Made by a program: the position numbers and the translations under genes | Shown: positions 1 through 6,410 of the stretch, in pieces | Layout: the number at the start of each line of letters is the position of its first letter | Numbering within the stretch: the first letter of the stretch is position 1 | Notes under the pieces: generated by a model | Database searches by the model: none | What the model saw: the letters and a program-made list of their open reading frames with translations, nothing else | What the model was told of the DNA's origin: nothing | Assembly: GCA_017883105.1 (NCBI GenBank) | Contig: JADGOF010000074.1 | Coordinates: 1 to 8,495 of the forward strand | Direction: 5' to 3' | Length of the DNA: 8,495 nucleotides | Source of the DNA: Acidimicrobiales bacterium | Lineage (GTDB): Bacteria > Actinomycetota > Acidimicrobiia > Acidimicrobiales > RAAP-2

Positions 1-60
1 CTGAGCATGCGAACGTCCAGGTGGCCACGAGTTCTCGCCACAGGCAGCTGGCGGCTCGGT

Positions 61-87
61 TCCAGCGAACTACCGGTCGCTCTGGGA
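61..87 (-). terminator. possible weak terminator hairpin of the P450-oxidoreductase operon
   Basis: Read on the minus strand, CCAG-AG-CGA, an 8-nt loop and TCGCTGG can fold into a 7-bp stem with a 2-nt bulge. It lies about 20-46 nt beyond the stop codon of the oxidoreductase gene. There is no T-run, which is common in high-GC actinobacteria. The stem is short and could be chance. Apart from this, positions 1-106 show nothing I can support. Confidence 0.25.
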
Positions 88-106
88 AGACAAACGCGAC
101 AACCTC

Positions 107-1000
107 TCAGACCATTGTGGCGATGAAATGCTCGGCGAACTGCTTGACCACGGCCATCCGTTTGGTGTGGATCGACTCGGGCGTGTCGCCCTCCTTGGCC
201 TGGACGGCCATCCACGGAGCGCAGAGCAGATCGGTGACGCCGGCGTCTTCGAGGCGGCGGTAGAGATCGAGGTCGGGGAAGGCCTTGACCGCCAGATAGA
301 TGGAGAACGGCTCGTTCTCCCGACCGGCTCGTTTGAGAGCGTCTGTGACTTTCGCAACCTGGGCGAATGCCTCGTCGGGGAGCGCCGCGCCGGTGTTGAT
401 CCATCCATCGCACAGGGTGGAGGCCCGCAGCAGAGCCGGCTCCGAGTCCCCGCCGCCCAGAATCGGCACGGGCAGGGTGGGTGCGGGATTCATCTGACAC
501 GACGGGACGTCGTAGTGAGAGCCGTGGTACTCGACCCAGCCCCCCTGCCACAGGGCCCGCAGTGCGGGGATCATGTCGTTGAGGCGCTTGCCCCTGGTGC
601 GGAAGTCCTGTCCGGTCTGGACGTATTCCTCTTCACACCATCCGACACCCACGCCCAGCCGGACCCGGTTGTCGGACAGCACCGCGGCGGTGCCCACCGA
701 CTTGGCCACGGTGATCAGGTCGCGTACCGGTGCGATATAGATGCCGGTGGTGAAGGTCACGTTGGTGGTGACCGCAGACAGGGCGGAGATCAGGCACATC
801 GGGTCGGGCCACTCGGTCCCCTTCTCCCAAGGGGGCGCCCCGTCCGGTGCTTTCGAGTAGGTGTAGCGCGACTTCAGTTCCTTGGGGTTGAACAGGTGGT
901 CCGACAGGTAGACGCCCGAGTACCCGAGGGTGTCGCTGACCGTGGTCAGGCTGACCACTTCATTCAGCGGTATGAACTGGATGGCTTGATGAAAACGCAT
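107..1000 (-). CDS. LLM-class (luciferase-like) F420-dependent-type oxidoreductase
   Basis: A 297-residue TIM-barrel flavin/F420 oxidoreductase of the bacterial luciferase-like superfamily, closest in feel to the probable F420-dependent TIGR03619-type enzymes. Visible family marks are an N-terminal strand with a helix ending GYSGVYLSDHL (26-36), DPMCLISALSAVTTNV (66-81) leading to TGIYIAP (85-91), the LGVGVGWCEEE segment (115-125), RGKRLNDMIPALRALW (136-151), and PVPILGGGDSEPALLRAS (177-194) followed by DGWINTG. No signal peptide or membrane segment is seen, so it is cytoplasmic. The ATG at 1000 opens directly on the conserved first strand; its ribosome binding site is weak. It sits 33 bp after the P450 stop codon and is almost surely co-transcribed with it. 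Relatives of this class occur in actinobacterial steroid-degradation regulons, so a redox role in steroid catabolism is inferred. The substrate, and whether the cofactor is F420 or FMN, cannot be read from the sequence. Confidence 0.88.
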   Translation of the reverse strand: MRFHQAIQFIPLNEVVSLTTVSDTLGYSGVYLSDHLFNPKELKSRYTYSKAPDGAPPWEKGTEWPDPMCLISALSAVTTNVTFTTGIYIAPVRDLITVAKSVGTAAVLSDNRVRLGVGVGWCEEEYVQTGQDFRTRGKRLNDMIPALRALWQGGWVEYHGSHYDVPSCQMNPAPTLPVPILGGGDSEPALLRASTLCDGWINTGAALPDEAFAQVAKVTDALKRAGRENEPFSIYLAVKAFPDLDLYRRLEDAGVTDLLCAPWMAVQAKEGDTPESIHTKRMAVVKQFAEHFIATMV

Positions 1001-1033
1001 GGTGGACGACCGCTTTCTCGGGAGTTGGTGCGG

Positions 1034-2263
1034 TTACTGGTCGAGGGGTGCCGACGGCGTGAAGGCCACCGGGATGTGCTTCACGCCATTGATGAAGTTG
1101 GAGCGCAGGCGTTGCACCTCTCCGTCGAGGCGGATGTCGGGAAGCCGGTCGAGCAGGCGGTCGAACATCACCCGGATCTCCATCCGGGCCAGGTTCGCCC
1201 CCAGGCAAAAGTGGGGCCCACCGCCGCCGAAGGCCATGTGGTTGTTGGGCGTGCGGGCGATGTCGAACTTGTCGGGATCGGCGAAGACCGACTCGTCGCG
1301 GTTGGCCGAGATGTGCCAGAACACGACCTTGTCGCCCTCGGCGATCTTCTGCTCACCGATCACCACGTCTGCGGCCGCCTGGCGCCGGAAGTGCATCACC
1401 GGGGTGACGTAGCGGAGCATCTCCTCGACTGCGGAGGGGAGCAGTGAGCGGTCGTCCCGGAGGCGCTCCCACTGGTCGGGGTTGTCGAAGAACGCCACCA
1501 TGGCGCCCGAGATCAGGTTGCGGGTGGTCTCATTGCCGGCCACGGCCAGCAGGAGGAAGAAGAGGTCGAGCTCGAGCTGGGACAGCTGGTCGCCCTCAAT
1601 TTCCGCCTGGGTGAGCACGCTGAACAGGTCCTCGTGGGGGTCGAGGCGCTTCTTCGCGCACAGTTCGTCGGCGTAGGCGAAGAGCTCCATCGAGGCCTGG
1701 GTGCTGGCCTCGGGATTGATCTGGTATTCGGGGTCGTCCGACCCGACCATCCGGTTCGACCACTCGAATACCAGGTGGCGGTCCTCTTGGGGGACGCCCA
1801 TCAGGTCGGCGATGACCTGGAGGGGCAACTCGGCCGAGATCTGCTCGACGAAGTCGGCGGACCCCTTCTCGCAGACGCTGTCGATGATCCTGTCAGTGGA
1901 GGAGATCACCTTGGCCTCGAGGTCCCGGATCATCCGCGGGGTGAATCCCTTGTTCACCAGGCGCCGGTACCGGGTGTGCATGGGTGGGTCCATGTTCAGC
2001 ATCATCATGCGCTGCTGGCCGAGGACCTCCTCGTCGAAGTCGTGGAAGAGGGTGGCCGACCGGTAGGACGAGAAGTGCTCGTAGTCACGGTTGACCCCGA
2101 CGCAGTCGTCGAAGCGGGTGACCGACCAGAATCCGTCGGCGAATCCATCGGGGTCCGGGTGCCACTGAACCGGCGATTCGCGGCGCAAGAGAGCGAACCA
2201 GTCGTGAGGCACGGACGAGACGAAGTTGCCCGGATCGCAAAGGTTGATGTCGCCCAGCTCCAT
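1034..2263 (-). CDS. cyp125: cytochrome P450, CYP125-like steroid side-chain (C26/C27) hydroxylase
   Basis: A 409-residue soluble bacterial P450. The haem-binding loop is FGGGGPHFCLGANLAR with the ligand cysteine at residue 353. The I-helix oxygen-activation motif is AGNETTR (242-248), and the K-helix ExxR is E281-MLR284. QRMMMLNMDPPMHTRYR (84-100), NKGFTPR, SADFVEQISAELPLQ and GVPQEDR closely resemble CYP125 of Mycobacterium and Rhodococcus, which oxidises the terminal methyl of cholesterol or cholest-4-en-3-one to start side-chain degradation. CYP124 or CYP142 relatives are the main alternatives; LLAVAGNETTRN favours CYP125/124 over CYP142. I chose the ATG at 2263, preceded by GGGGGA, over the GTG at 2317, which would add 18 basic, unconserved residues. 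The mycobacterial protein has about 433 residues, so the N-terminus is slightly short. It is transcribed divergently from the side-chain operon, with a KstR-like box about 77 bp upstream. Redox partners are not in the window. Confidence 0.85.
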   Translation of the reverse strand: MELGDINLCDPGNFVSSVPHDWFALLRRESPVQWHPDPDGFADGFWSVTRFDDCVGVNRDYEHFSSYRSATLFHDFDEEVLGQQRMMMLNMDPPMHTRYRRLVNKGFTPRMIRDLEAKVISSTDRIIDSVCEKGSADFVEQISAELPLQVIADLMGVPQEDRHLVFEWSNRMVGSDDPEYQINPEASTQASMELFAYADELCAKKRLDPHEDLFSVLTQAEIEGDQLSQLELDLFFLLLAVAGNETTRNLISGAMVAFFDNPDQWERLRDDRSLLPSAVEEMLRYVTPVMHFRRQAAADVVIGEQKIAEGDKVVFWHISANRDESVFADPDKFDIARTPNNHMAFGGGGPHFCLGANLARMEIRVMFDRLLDRLPDIRLDGEVQRLRSNFINGVKHIPVAFTPSAPLDQ

Positions 2264-2267
2264 GATG

Positions 2268-2273
2268 TCCCCC
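2268..2273 (-). promoter_or_regulatory. ribosome binding site of the P450 gene
   Basis: GGGGGA on the minus strand lies 4 nt before the ATG at 2263. It supports this ATG over the GTG at 2317, which I would otherwise have to extend through unconserved, arginine-rich residues. The spacing is on the short side. Confidence 0.5.
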
Positions 2274-2339
2274 AAAGTAGAAACTCGTCGACGCCGACTG
2301 ACGGCAACGTTCGTCACGCCTCGGCGGCGATGACGTTTC

Positions 2340-2353
2340 TAGAACGTGTATCA
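2340..2353. promoter_or_regulatory. KstR-like operator between divergent steroid operons
   Basis: TAGAACGTGTATCA matches the remembered KstR consensus TnnAACnnGTTnnA at seven of eight fixed positions; the only miss is an A at 2350 where T is expected. KstR is the TetR-family repressor that controls cholesterol side-chain and ring degradation in Mycobacterium and Rhodococcus, and is released by a steroid acyl-CoA. The box overlaps the perfect palindrome TTCTAGAA (2337-2344). It stands about 77 bp before the P450 start and about 210 bp before chsE2. Next to it, TATCAT (2356-2361, plus) and TATGAT (2357-2362, minus) each match a -10 hexamer at five of six positions, but I see no convincing -35 at normal spacing. 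The placement between two operons of the pathway makes the call stronger than the motif alone. No regulator gene is in the window. Confidence 0.6.
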
Positions 2354-2365
2354 GTTATCATAGGC

Positions 2366-2404
2366 CAGCAGCACGTGGACCTCCACAGATTCGAGGTCCT
2401 GCTG
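2366..2404. repeat. interrupted inverted repeat in the divergent promoter region
   Basis: CAGCAG (2366-2371) and GACCTC (2378-2383) pair with the contiguous GAGGTCCTGCTG (2393-2404), giving 12 paired positions. The left arm is interrupted by CACGTG (2372-2377), itself a palindrome. A competing small palindrome GTGGA-CC-TCCAC (2375-2386) lies inside. It may be a second regulator site or a structure in the chsE2 leader, or chance in high-GC DNA. The rest of the gene-free stretch 2264-2564 shows only the KstR-like box, a TGACG/CGTCA pair at 2299-2316 and the chsE2 ribosome binding site. Confidence 0.35.
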
Positions 2405-2548
2405 CGGTCGAATTGATGGCCTGGTTGTTCGGGGGATGAGGGTCGGAGAAGGCAGGTGCTGCCCGATGACCCGGGAAGTTAACCTCTGGCGCAGTCGAGG
2501 CCTTGGTGTCGGCTACGGCTTCCGCAAGGACGTCCGATGCCACAGAGT

Positions 2549-2554
2549 GGAGGG
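2549..2554 (+). promoter_or_regulatory. ribosome binding site of chsE2
   Basis: GGAGGG lies 10 nt before the ATG at 2565. It decides this start over the in-frame ATG at 2436, whose additional 43 residues look non-coding and are absent from the family. Confidence 0.75.
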
Positions 2555-2564
2555 ATCAACCGTC

Positions 2565-3725
2565 ATGCACCTCGAAGAGACTCCGGAGCAACTGGCGCTC
2601 CGGGCCGAGCTCCGGGCGTACTTCGCCGATCTGTTGACCGACGAGGTCCGCCTCGCCCTCGACAGCGAGACCGAAGGCGGCGCCACCTTCCGGAGGATGG
2701 TCCGGCAGATGGGCACCGACGGTTGGCTCGGCATCGGCTGGCCCGAGGAGTTCGGCGGTCAGGGCCGACCGGCCACCGATCAGTTCATCTTCTTCAACGA
2801 GGTGCAGCGGGCCCGGGCGCCCTTCCCGTTCGTGACCCTCAACACCGTGGGCCCGATGATCATGAAGTTCGGTACCGACGAACAGAAGAGCTTCTTCCTG
2901 TCGGGCATCCTGGCCGGCGAGATCAACTGCGCCATCGGCTACACCGAGCCCGAAGCAGGCACCGATCTGGCTTCGTTGCGCACCCGGGCCGTGTTGGACG
3001 GTGACGAGTGGATCATCAACGGCAACAAGATCTTTACCAGCGGCGCCGACCAGGCCGACTACATCTGGCTGGCCGCCCGCACCAATCCCGATGCCCCCAA
3101 GCACAAGGGCATCTCCATCTTCATGGTCCCGACCTCGTCGCCGGGGTTCGCCTGCACTCCGATCGTCACCGTGGGAGGGGTGGCCACCACCGCCTCCTAC
3201 TACGACGGTGTCCGGGTGCCCAGGTCGGCCCTGGTAGGGGAGCTGAACGAAGGATGGCGACTGATCACCGGCCAGCTCAACCATGAGCGGGTGGGCCTAG
3301 CCGCAGTCAGCGCCCTGGCCAGTCGCCTGTGGGCCGAGGTCGCCGACTGGGTGATCGACCAGGGCCTGGCCGAAGTCGGCTGGGTGCAGGAGGACCTGGC
3401 CCGCACCTACGCACTGCTCGAGGCGCAGAAGCTCCTCAACTGGCGGATGACGGCTGCAGTGGCCAACGGCACCTTGGGTCCTGCGGACTCCTCGGCGGTC
3501 AAGGTGTTCGGCACCGAGGCGACCGTCGAGATCTACCGCCGGCTGCTGGGCATCGTCGGTGCCGCCGGCTACCTGAGCCCCTACACGCCGGGTGCGGTCC
3601 TCCACGGGGAGCTCGAGCGGGCCGGCCGACAGGCCCAGATCAACACCTTTGGGGGCGGCGTCAACGAGATCCAGCGAGAGATCCTGGCCATGGCCGGACT
3701 GGGCATGAAGCGGTCGTCGCGATGA
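2565..3725 (+). CDS. chsE2: acyl-CoA dehydrogenase ChsE2 (FadE29-like), catalytic-base subunit
   Basis: A 386-residue acyl-CoA dehydrogenase-family subunit that aligns by eye with M. tuberculosis FadE29 (about 387 residues) from its first residues (LEETPEQLALRAELRAYF) to the end. The FAD/acyl-CoA segment AIGYTEPEAGTDLASLR lies at 123-139. Further family marks are NGNKIFTSGADQADYIWLA, KHKGISIFMVPT, and LNHERVG, with Glu241 at the position of the isovaleryl-CoA-dehydrogenase-type catalytic base. The usual C-terminal YEGT is replaced by TFGGGVNEIQRE (361-372). The arginine-containing REQFG motif used for FAD binding is missing. In the known system, ChsE2 pairs with ChsE1 in an alpha2beta2 dehydrogenase that acts on 3-oxo-chol/pregn-type steroid-CoA with a three-carbon side chain. 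It is the first gene of the plus-strand operon and overlaps chsH2 by four bases (ATGA at 3722). Assignment to FadE29 rather than to another FadE is strong. Confidence 0.92.
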   Translation: MHLEETPEQLALRAELRAYFADLLTDEVRLALDSETEGGATFRRMVRQMGTDGWLGIGWPEEFGGQGRPATDQFIFFNEVQRARAPFPFVTLNTVGPMIMKFGTDEQKSFFLSGILAGEINCAIGYTEPEAGTDLASLRTRAVLDGDEWIINGNKIFTSGADQADYIWLAARTNPDAPKHKGISIFMVPTSSPGFACTPIVTVGGVATTASYYDGVRVPRSALVGELNEGWRLITGQLNHERVGLAAVSALASRLWAEVADWVIDQGLAEVGWVQEDLARTYALLEAQKLLNWRMTAAVANGTLGPADSSAVKVFGTEATVEIYRRLLGIVGAAGYLSPYTPGAVLHGELERAGRQAQINTFGGGVNEIQREILAMAGLGMKRSSR

Positions 3726-4768
3726 GCGCAGCGCAGACAACGTCCACGGGCGCGTCCACCGACCCGAGCTCCCTCGACGAGCGGCTGCAGTCGTTCATCG
3801 GCCAGTCCACCGGTCCGCCCAATCGGGGACCGGACGCCGTCAACCTGCCCATGATCCGCCACTGGGTCGAGGCCATGGGTGACATGAACCCGGTCTATGT
3901 CGATGATGCCGTAGCCCGCGACGCCGGGTACCCGGGGATCATCGCCCCGCCCACCATGCTGCAGGCATGGATCATGCGGGGACTCCGTGCCAGTCAGGCG
4001 GCCGACGAGGCCCGGGCCAACGGGAAGATCTCCAGGGACTTACCGCACGAGCTGTTCATGGCCGCCCTCGACGAGGCCGGATTCACCTCGGTGGTGGCCA
4101 CCAACTGTGATCAGCACTACGAGCGCCCCTTGGTGCCCGGCGACGAAGTTGCGGTCGTCTCGGTCATCGACTCGGTGTCCGGGGAGAAAGCCACCGGGCT
4201 CGGGGTGGGCCACTTCATCACCACCCGATTGGAGTTCACCGATCAGAACGGTGCGTCGGTGGCCACCATGCGGTTCCGCATCCTCAAGTTCAGGCCCCGA
4301 GTCGCCAAAGCCGAGCCGACCAAGCGCCCGAACCGTCCGCGGCCGGCGTTGACCCAGGACAACCGCTTCTTCTTCGAAGGAGCCAAGGAGCACAAGCTGC
4401 TCATCCAGCGGTGCACCAACTGCGGCACCCTTCGTCACCCGCCGCGCCCGTCCTGCTCGCACTGCCGCTCTTTCGACTGGGACACGGTGGCCGCGTCGGG
4501 CCGGGGCACCGTCTACAGCTTCGTGGTGAACCACTATCCCCAGGTGCCGGCCTTCGACTACCCCCTGGTGGTCGCCCTGGTCGAACTCGAGGAGGGGACG
4601 AGGCTGGTCGCCAATGTGGCCGACATCACCCCGGACACGGTGTCCATCGGGATGGCCGTGCAAGCAGGATTCGAGAAGTTCGACGACGACCTGACACTGC
4701 CGGTATTCCATCCGGTACAGGTGACCCCCGGCGCAGCTGACGCGAGCAACGAGACGAGGAAGAGCTGA
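3722..4768 (+). CDS. chsH2: ChsH2-like MaoC hydratase subunit fused to a DUF35 zinc-ribbon/OB-fold domain
   Basis: A 348-residue two-domain protein. Residues about 40-195 form a MaoC-like hot-dog domain: NLPMIRHWVEAMGDMNPVYVDD followed by AGYPGIIAPPTM. In the hydratase motif the usual His after DxNP(L/V) is Tyr59, so this subunit keeps Asp54 but lacks a normal Asp-His dyad. Residues about 212-330 are DUF35: FFFEGAKEHKLLIQRC, a zinc ribbon with Cys231, Cys234, Cys245 and Cys248, then an OB-like part containing GRGTVYSFVVNHYP and YPLVVALVELEEGTRLVANV. A linker rich in Lys, Arg and Pro (about 193-210) joins them. The M. tuberculosis homologue (Rv3542c) forms the hydratase with ChsH1 through the MaoC domain and binds Ltp2 through DUF35. 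The start overlaps chsE2 by four bases; the stop overlaps the chsE1 start by one (TGATG). Reading upstream of 3722 in this frame gives nonsense inside chsE2. Confidence 0.92.
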   Translation: MSAAQTTSTGASTDPSSLDERLQSFIGQSTGPPNRGPDAVNLPMIRHWVEAMGDMNPVYVDDAVARDAGYPGIIAPPTMLQAWIMRGLRASQAADEARANGKISRDLPHELFMAALDEAGFTSVVATNCDQHYERPLVPGDEVAVVSVIDSVSGEKATGLGVGHFITTRLEFTDQNGASVATMRFRILKFRPRVAKAEPTKRPNRPRPALTQDNRFFFEGAKEHKLLIQRCTNCGTLRHPPRPSCSHCRSFDWDTVAASGRGTVYSFVVNHYPQVPAFDYPLVVALVELEEGTRLVANVADITPDTVSIGMAVQAGFEKFDDDLTLPVFHPVQVTPGAADASNETRKS

Positions 4769-5931
4769 TGGACTTCACCTTCAACGAAGAGCAAAAGGCC
4801 GTGCAGGAGGCCGCAGACACCATCTTTGCCGGATTGGTGACACCCGACCGGGTCCAGGCGGTCGAGAGCACCGAGGATCGCTTCGATCGGGACCTCTGGG
4901 CCGCACTGGCCAAAGCAGATCTGCTCGGGCTGGCACTCCCCGAGGGCCACGGTGGCGGGGGCTACGGCATGGTCGAGTTCGCCCTCGTCCTAGAAGCCCA
5001 CGGCCGGTCGGTGGCTCCCCTTCCCCTGTGGGCGACCCTGGTCTGTGGTGCCATGCCCGTCGCCGAGTTCGGCTCGGCGCCGTTGCAGGCCGCACTTCTT
5101 CCGGGCGTGGCCGCCGGCGAGACGGTGCTCAGCGCCGCCCTGGCCGATGTAGCCGGTGACATCGCCATTGGCGGCCCGGGCCGGCCCGCCGTCGCGGCCA
5201 CAGCCACCGACGGGGGAGTCACCCTCGCCGGAATCGCCTTCGCCGTGCCCTTCGCCCATGTCGCCGACCGGATCATTGTCCCGGCCACGCTGGGCGACGA
5301 CGGCGTGGTCCTCGCCGTCATCGACCCGCGGGCCGCAGGGATCACCATCGAGCGTGCCGTCACCACCAATCGAGAGATCCACCCCCACCTCCACCTCGAC
5401 GGGGTGGTTGTGGCCGCCGACGACCTCTTGGCCGGCGGCGATCCGGACCGGGGGCACCAGGTGCTGGACTGGATGCTCAACCGGGCATGGACCGGGTTGT
5501 GCGCCATCCAGGTCGGCGTCACCGAGGCAGCGGTGGCCCAGACGGCCTCCTACCTCAACACCCGCGAGCAGTTCGGCCGACCCCTGTCGACCTTCCAGGG
5601 CACCATGTTGAGGGCGGCCGACGCAGCCATCGACACCGAGTCGGTCCGTGTGACCATGTGGCAGGCGGCATGGCGGCTCGACAACGGGCTGGATGCCGAC
5701 CTCGCGGTCAGCGTGGCCTCGTGGTTTGCGGCCGAAGCGGGGCAGCGTGCCGTATTCGCCACCCAGCACCTCCACGGGGGTATGGGTGCCGACATCGAGT
5801 ACCCCATCCACCGGTACTTCCTGTGGGGCAAGCAGATCGAACTCCTCCTCGGACCTCCGAGCGCCCAGTTGGCCCGCTTGGGGCAACAGGTCGTCGACGG
5901 GGTGCGTGCGGCCAGGCCGGTGCCGGCATGA
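4768..5931 (+). CDS. chsE1: acyl-CoA dehydrogenase ChsE1 (FadE28-like), FAD-binding partner subunit
   Basis: A 387-residue acyl-CoA dehydrogenase-family protein resembling FadE28 (about 339 residues in M. tuberculosis), so somewhat long in the middle. It keeps the C-terminal FAD motifs: YLNTREQFGRPLSTFQ (262-277, with Arg266 and Phe269) and QHLHGGMGADIEYPIHRYF (333-351). It lacks the usual TEPxAGSD segment; the equivalent region reads AALADVAGD (123-131). At the helix position where ChsE2 has its Glu, this protein reads NRAWTG and has no base. The losses are therefore complementary to those in ChsE2, as expected for the known heterotetramer with one FAD site per heterodimer. The ATG at 4768 is preceded by GAGGAAG and overlaps the chsH2 stop by one base; the gene ends in an ATGA overlap with chsH1. 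Together with ChsE2 it would introduce the side-chain double bond. Confidence is high for the family and good for the FadE28 role. Confidence 0.9.
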   Translation: MDFTFNEEQKAVQEAADTIFAGLVTPDRVQAVESTEDRFDRDLWAALAKADLLGLALPEGHGGGGYGMVEFALVLEAHGRSVAPLPLWATLVCGAMPVAEFGSAPLQAALLPGVAAGETVLSAALADVAGDIAIGGPGRPAVAATATDGGVTLAGIAFAVPFAHVADRIIVPATLGDDGVVLAVIDPRAAGITIERAVTTNREIHPHLHLDGVVVAADDLLAGGDPDRGHQVLDWMLNRAWTGLCAIQVGVTEAAVAQTASYLNTREQFGRPLSTFQGTMLRAADAAIDTESVRVTMWQAAWRLDNGLDADLAVSVASWFAAEAGQRAVFATQHLHGGMGADIEYPIHRYFLWGKQIELLLGPPSAQLARLGQQVVDGVRAARPVPA

Positions 5932-6410
5932 GTGCCGCCACCGCGGCCCCGTCCGGGACCCACTCGGCCACTCTCGCCTTCGACACGGTGGCGGTCGGTG
6001 ACTCCCTGCCCGAGCTGGCGATCCCGCTGACCCGGACCCTGATCGTCTCGACGGCCATCGCATCACGTGACTACCAGGACGTCCACCACGATTCCAAGTT
6101 GGCCGTGGAGCGCGGCTCCAAGGACATCTTCATGAACATCCTCTCGACCAACGGGCTCGTGGGACGCTACGTGACCGACTGGTCGGGACCCGGTGCCGTG
6201 CTGACCGACGTCAACATCCGGTTGGGTGCTCCCAACTATCCCGACGACACCATGACACTGACCGGGTCGGTCACCGGCAAGGACGACGCGGTCGACGCCA
6301 CCGGGTACGGAGCCGTCGAGGTCACCCTGCGGGGTGCCAACGGAATGGGCGACCACGTGACCGGCACCGTGCGCCTCCGTCTTCCTGCCGGCAAGGGGTC
6401 GAACCGATGA
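5928..6410 (+). CDS. chsH1: ChsH1-like MaoC hydratase subunit carrying the catalytic Asp-His
   Basis: A 160-residue single hot-dog-fold MaoC protein, slightly longer at the N-terminus than Rv3541c (about 129 residues). Recognisable segments are STAIASRDYQDVHHD, AVERGSKDIFMNILSTNGLV, RYVTDWSGPGA and NGMGDHVTGTVRL. Asp48 and His53 have the D-x4-H spacing of the hydratase-2 dyad, so this subunit should carry catalysis while ChsH2 gives the other half of the substrate pocket. The pair hydrates the side-chain enoyl-CoA to the 17-hydroxy acyl-CoA that Ltp2 uses. The ATG at 5928 overlaps the chsE1 stop (ATGA); its own stop overlaps the ltp2 start the same way. The first 25 residues or so, rich in Ala, Ser and Thr, are extra relative to the mycobacterial protein; an internal start is possible, but no in-frame Met exists before residue 69. 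Confidence 0.92.
   Translation: MSAATAAPSGTHSATLAFDTVAVGDSLPELAIPLTRTLIVSTAIASRDYQDVHHDSKLAVERGSKDIFMNILSTNGLVGRYVTDWSGPGAVLTDVNIRLGAPNYPDDTMTLTGSVTGKDDAVDATGYGAVEVTLRGANGMGDHVTGTVRLRLPAGKGSNR

Noticed and set aside
128..1447. Long plus-strand open frame (439 codons) opposite the oxidoreductase and P450 genes
   Set aside because: It runs across two convincing minus-strand genes, and its composition (many Gly, Arg, Val, His, Asp) is typical of antisense frames in high-GC coding DNA. No family is recognisable.
2264..2317. GTG start of the P450 at 2317
   Set aside because: It would add 18 basic, unconserved residues and has no ribosome binding site; the ATG at 2263 does have one.
2436..2564. 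Upstream extension of chsE2 to the ATG at 2436
   Set aside because: The 43 additional residues are not family-like, and a good GGAGGG site precedes the ATG at 2565, where homology begins.
3329..3721. Extension of the chsH2 frame upstream through chsE2
   Set aside because: The translation is Gly/Arg/Pro-rich frame-shadow inside chsE2; the MaoC homology and the ATGA coupling both fix the start at 3722.
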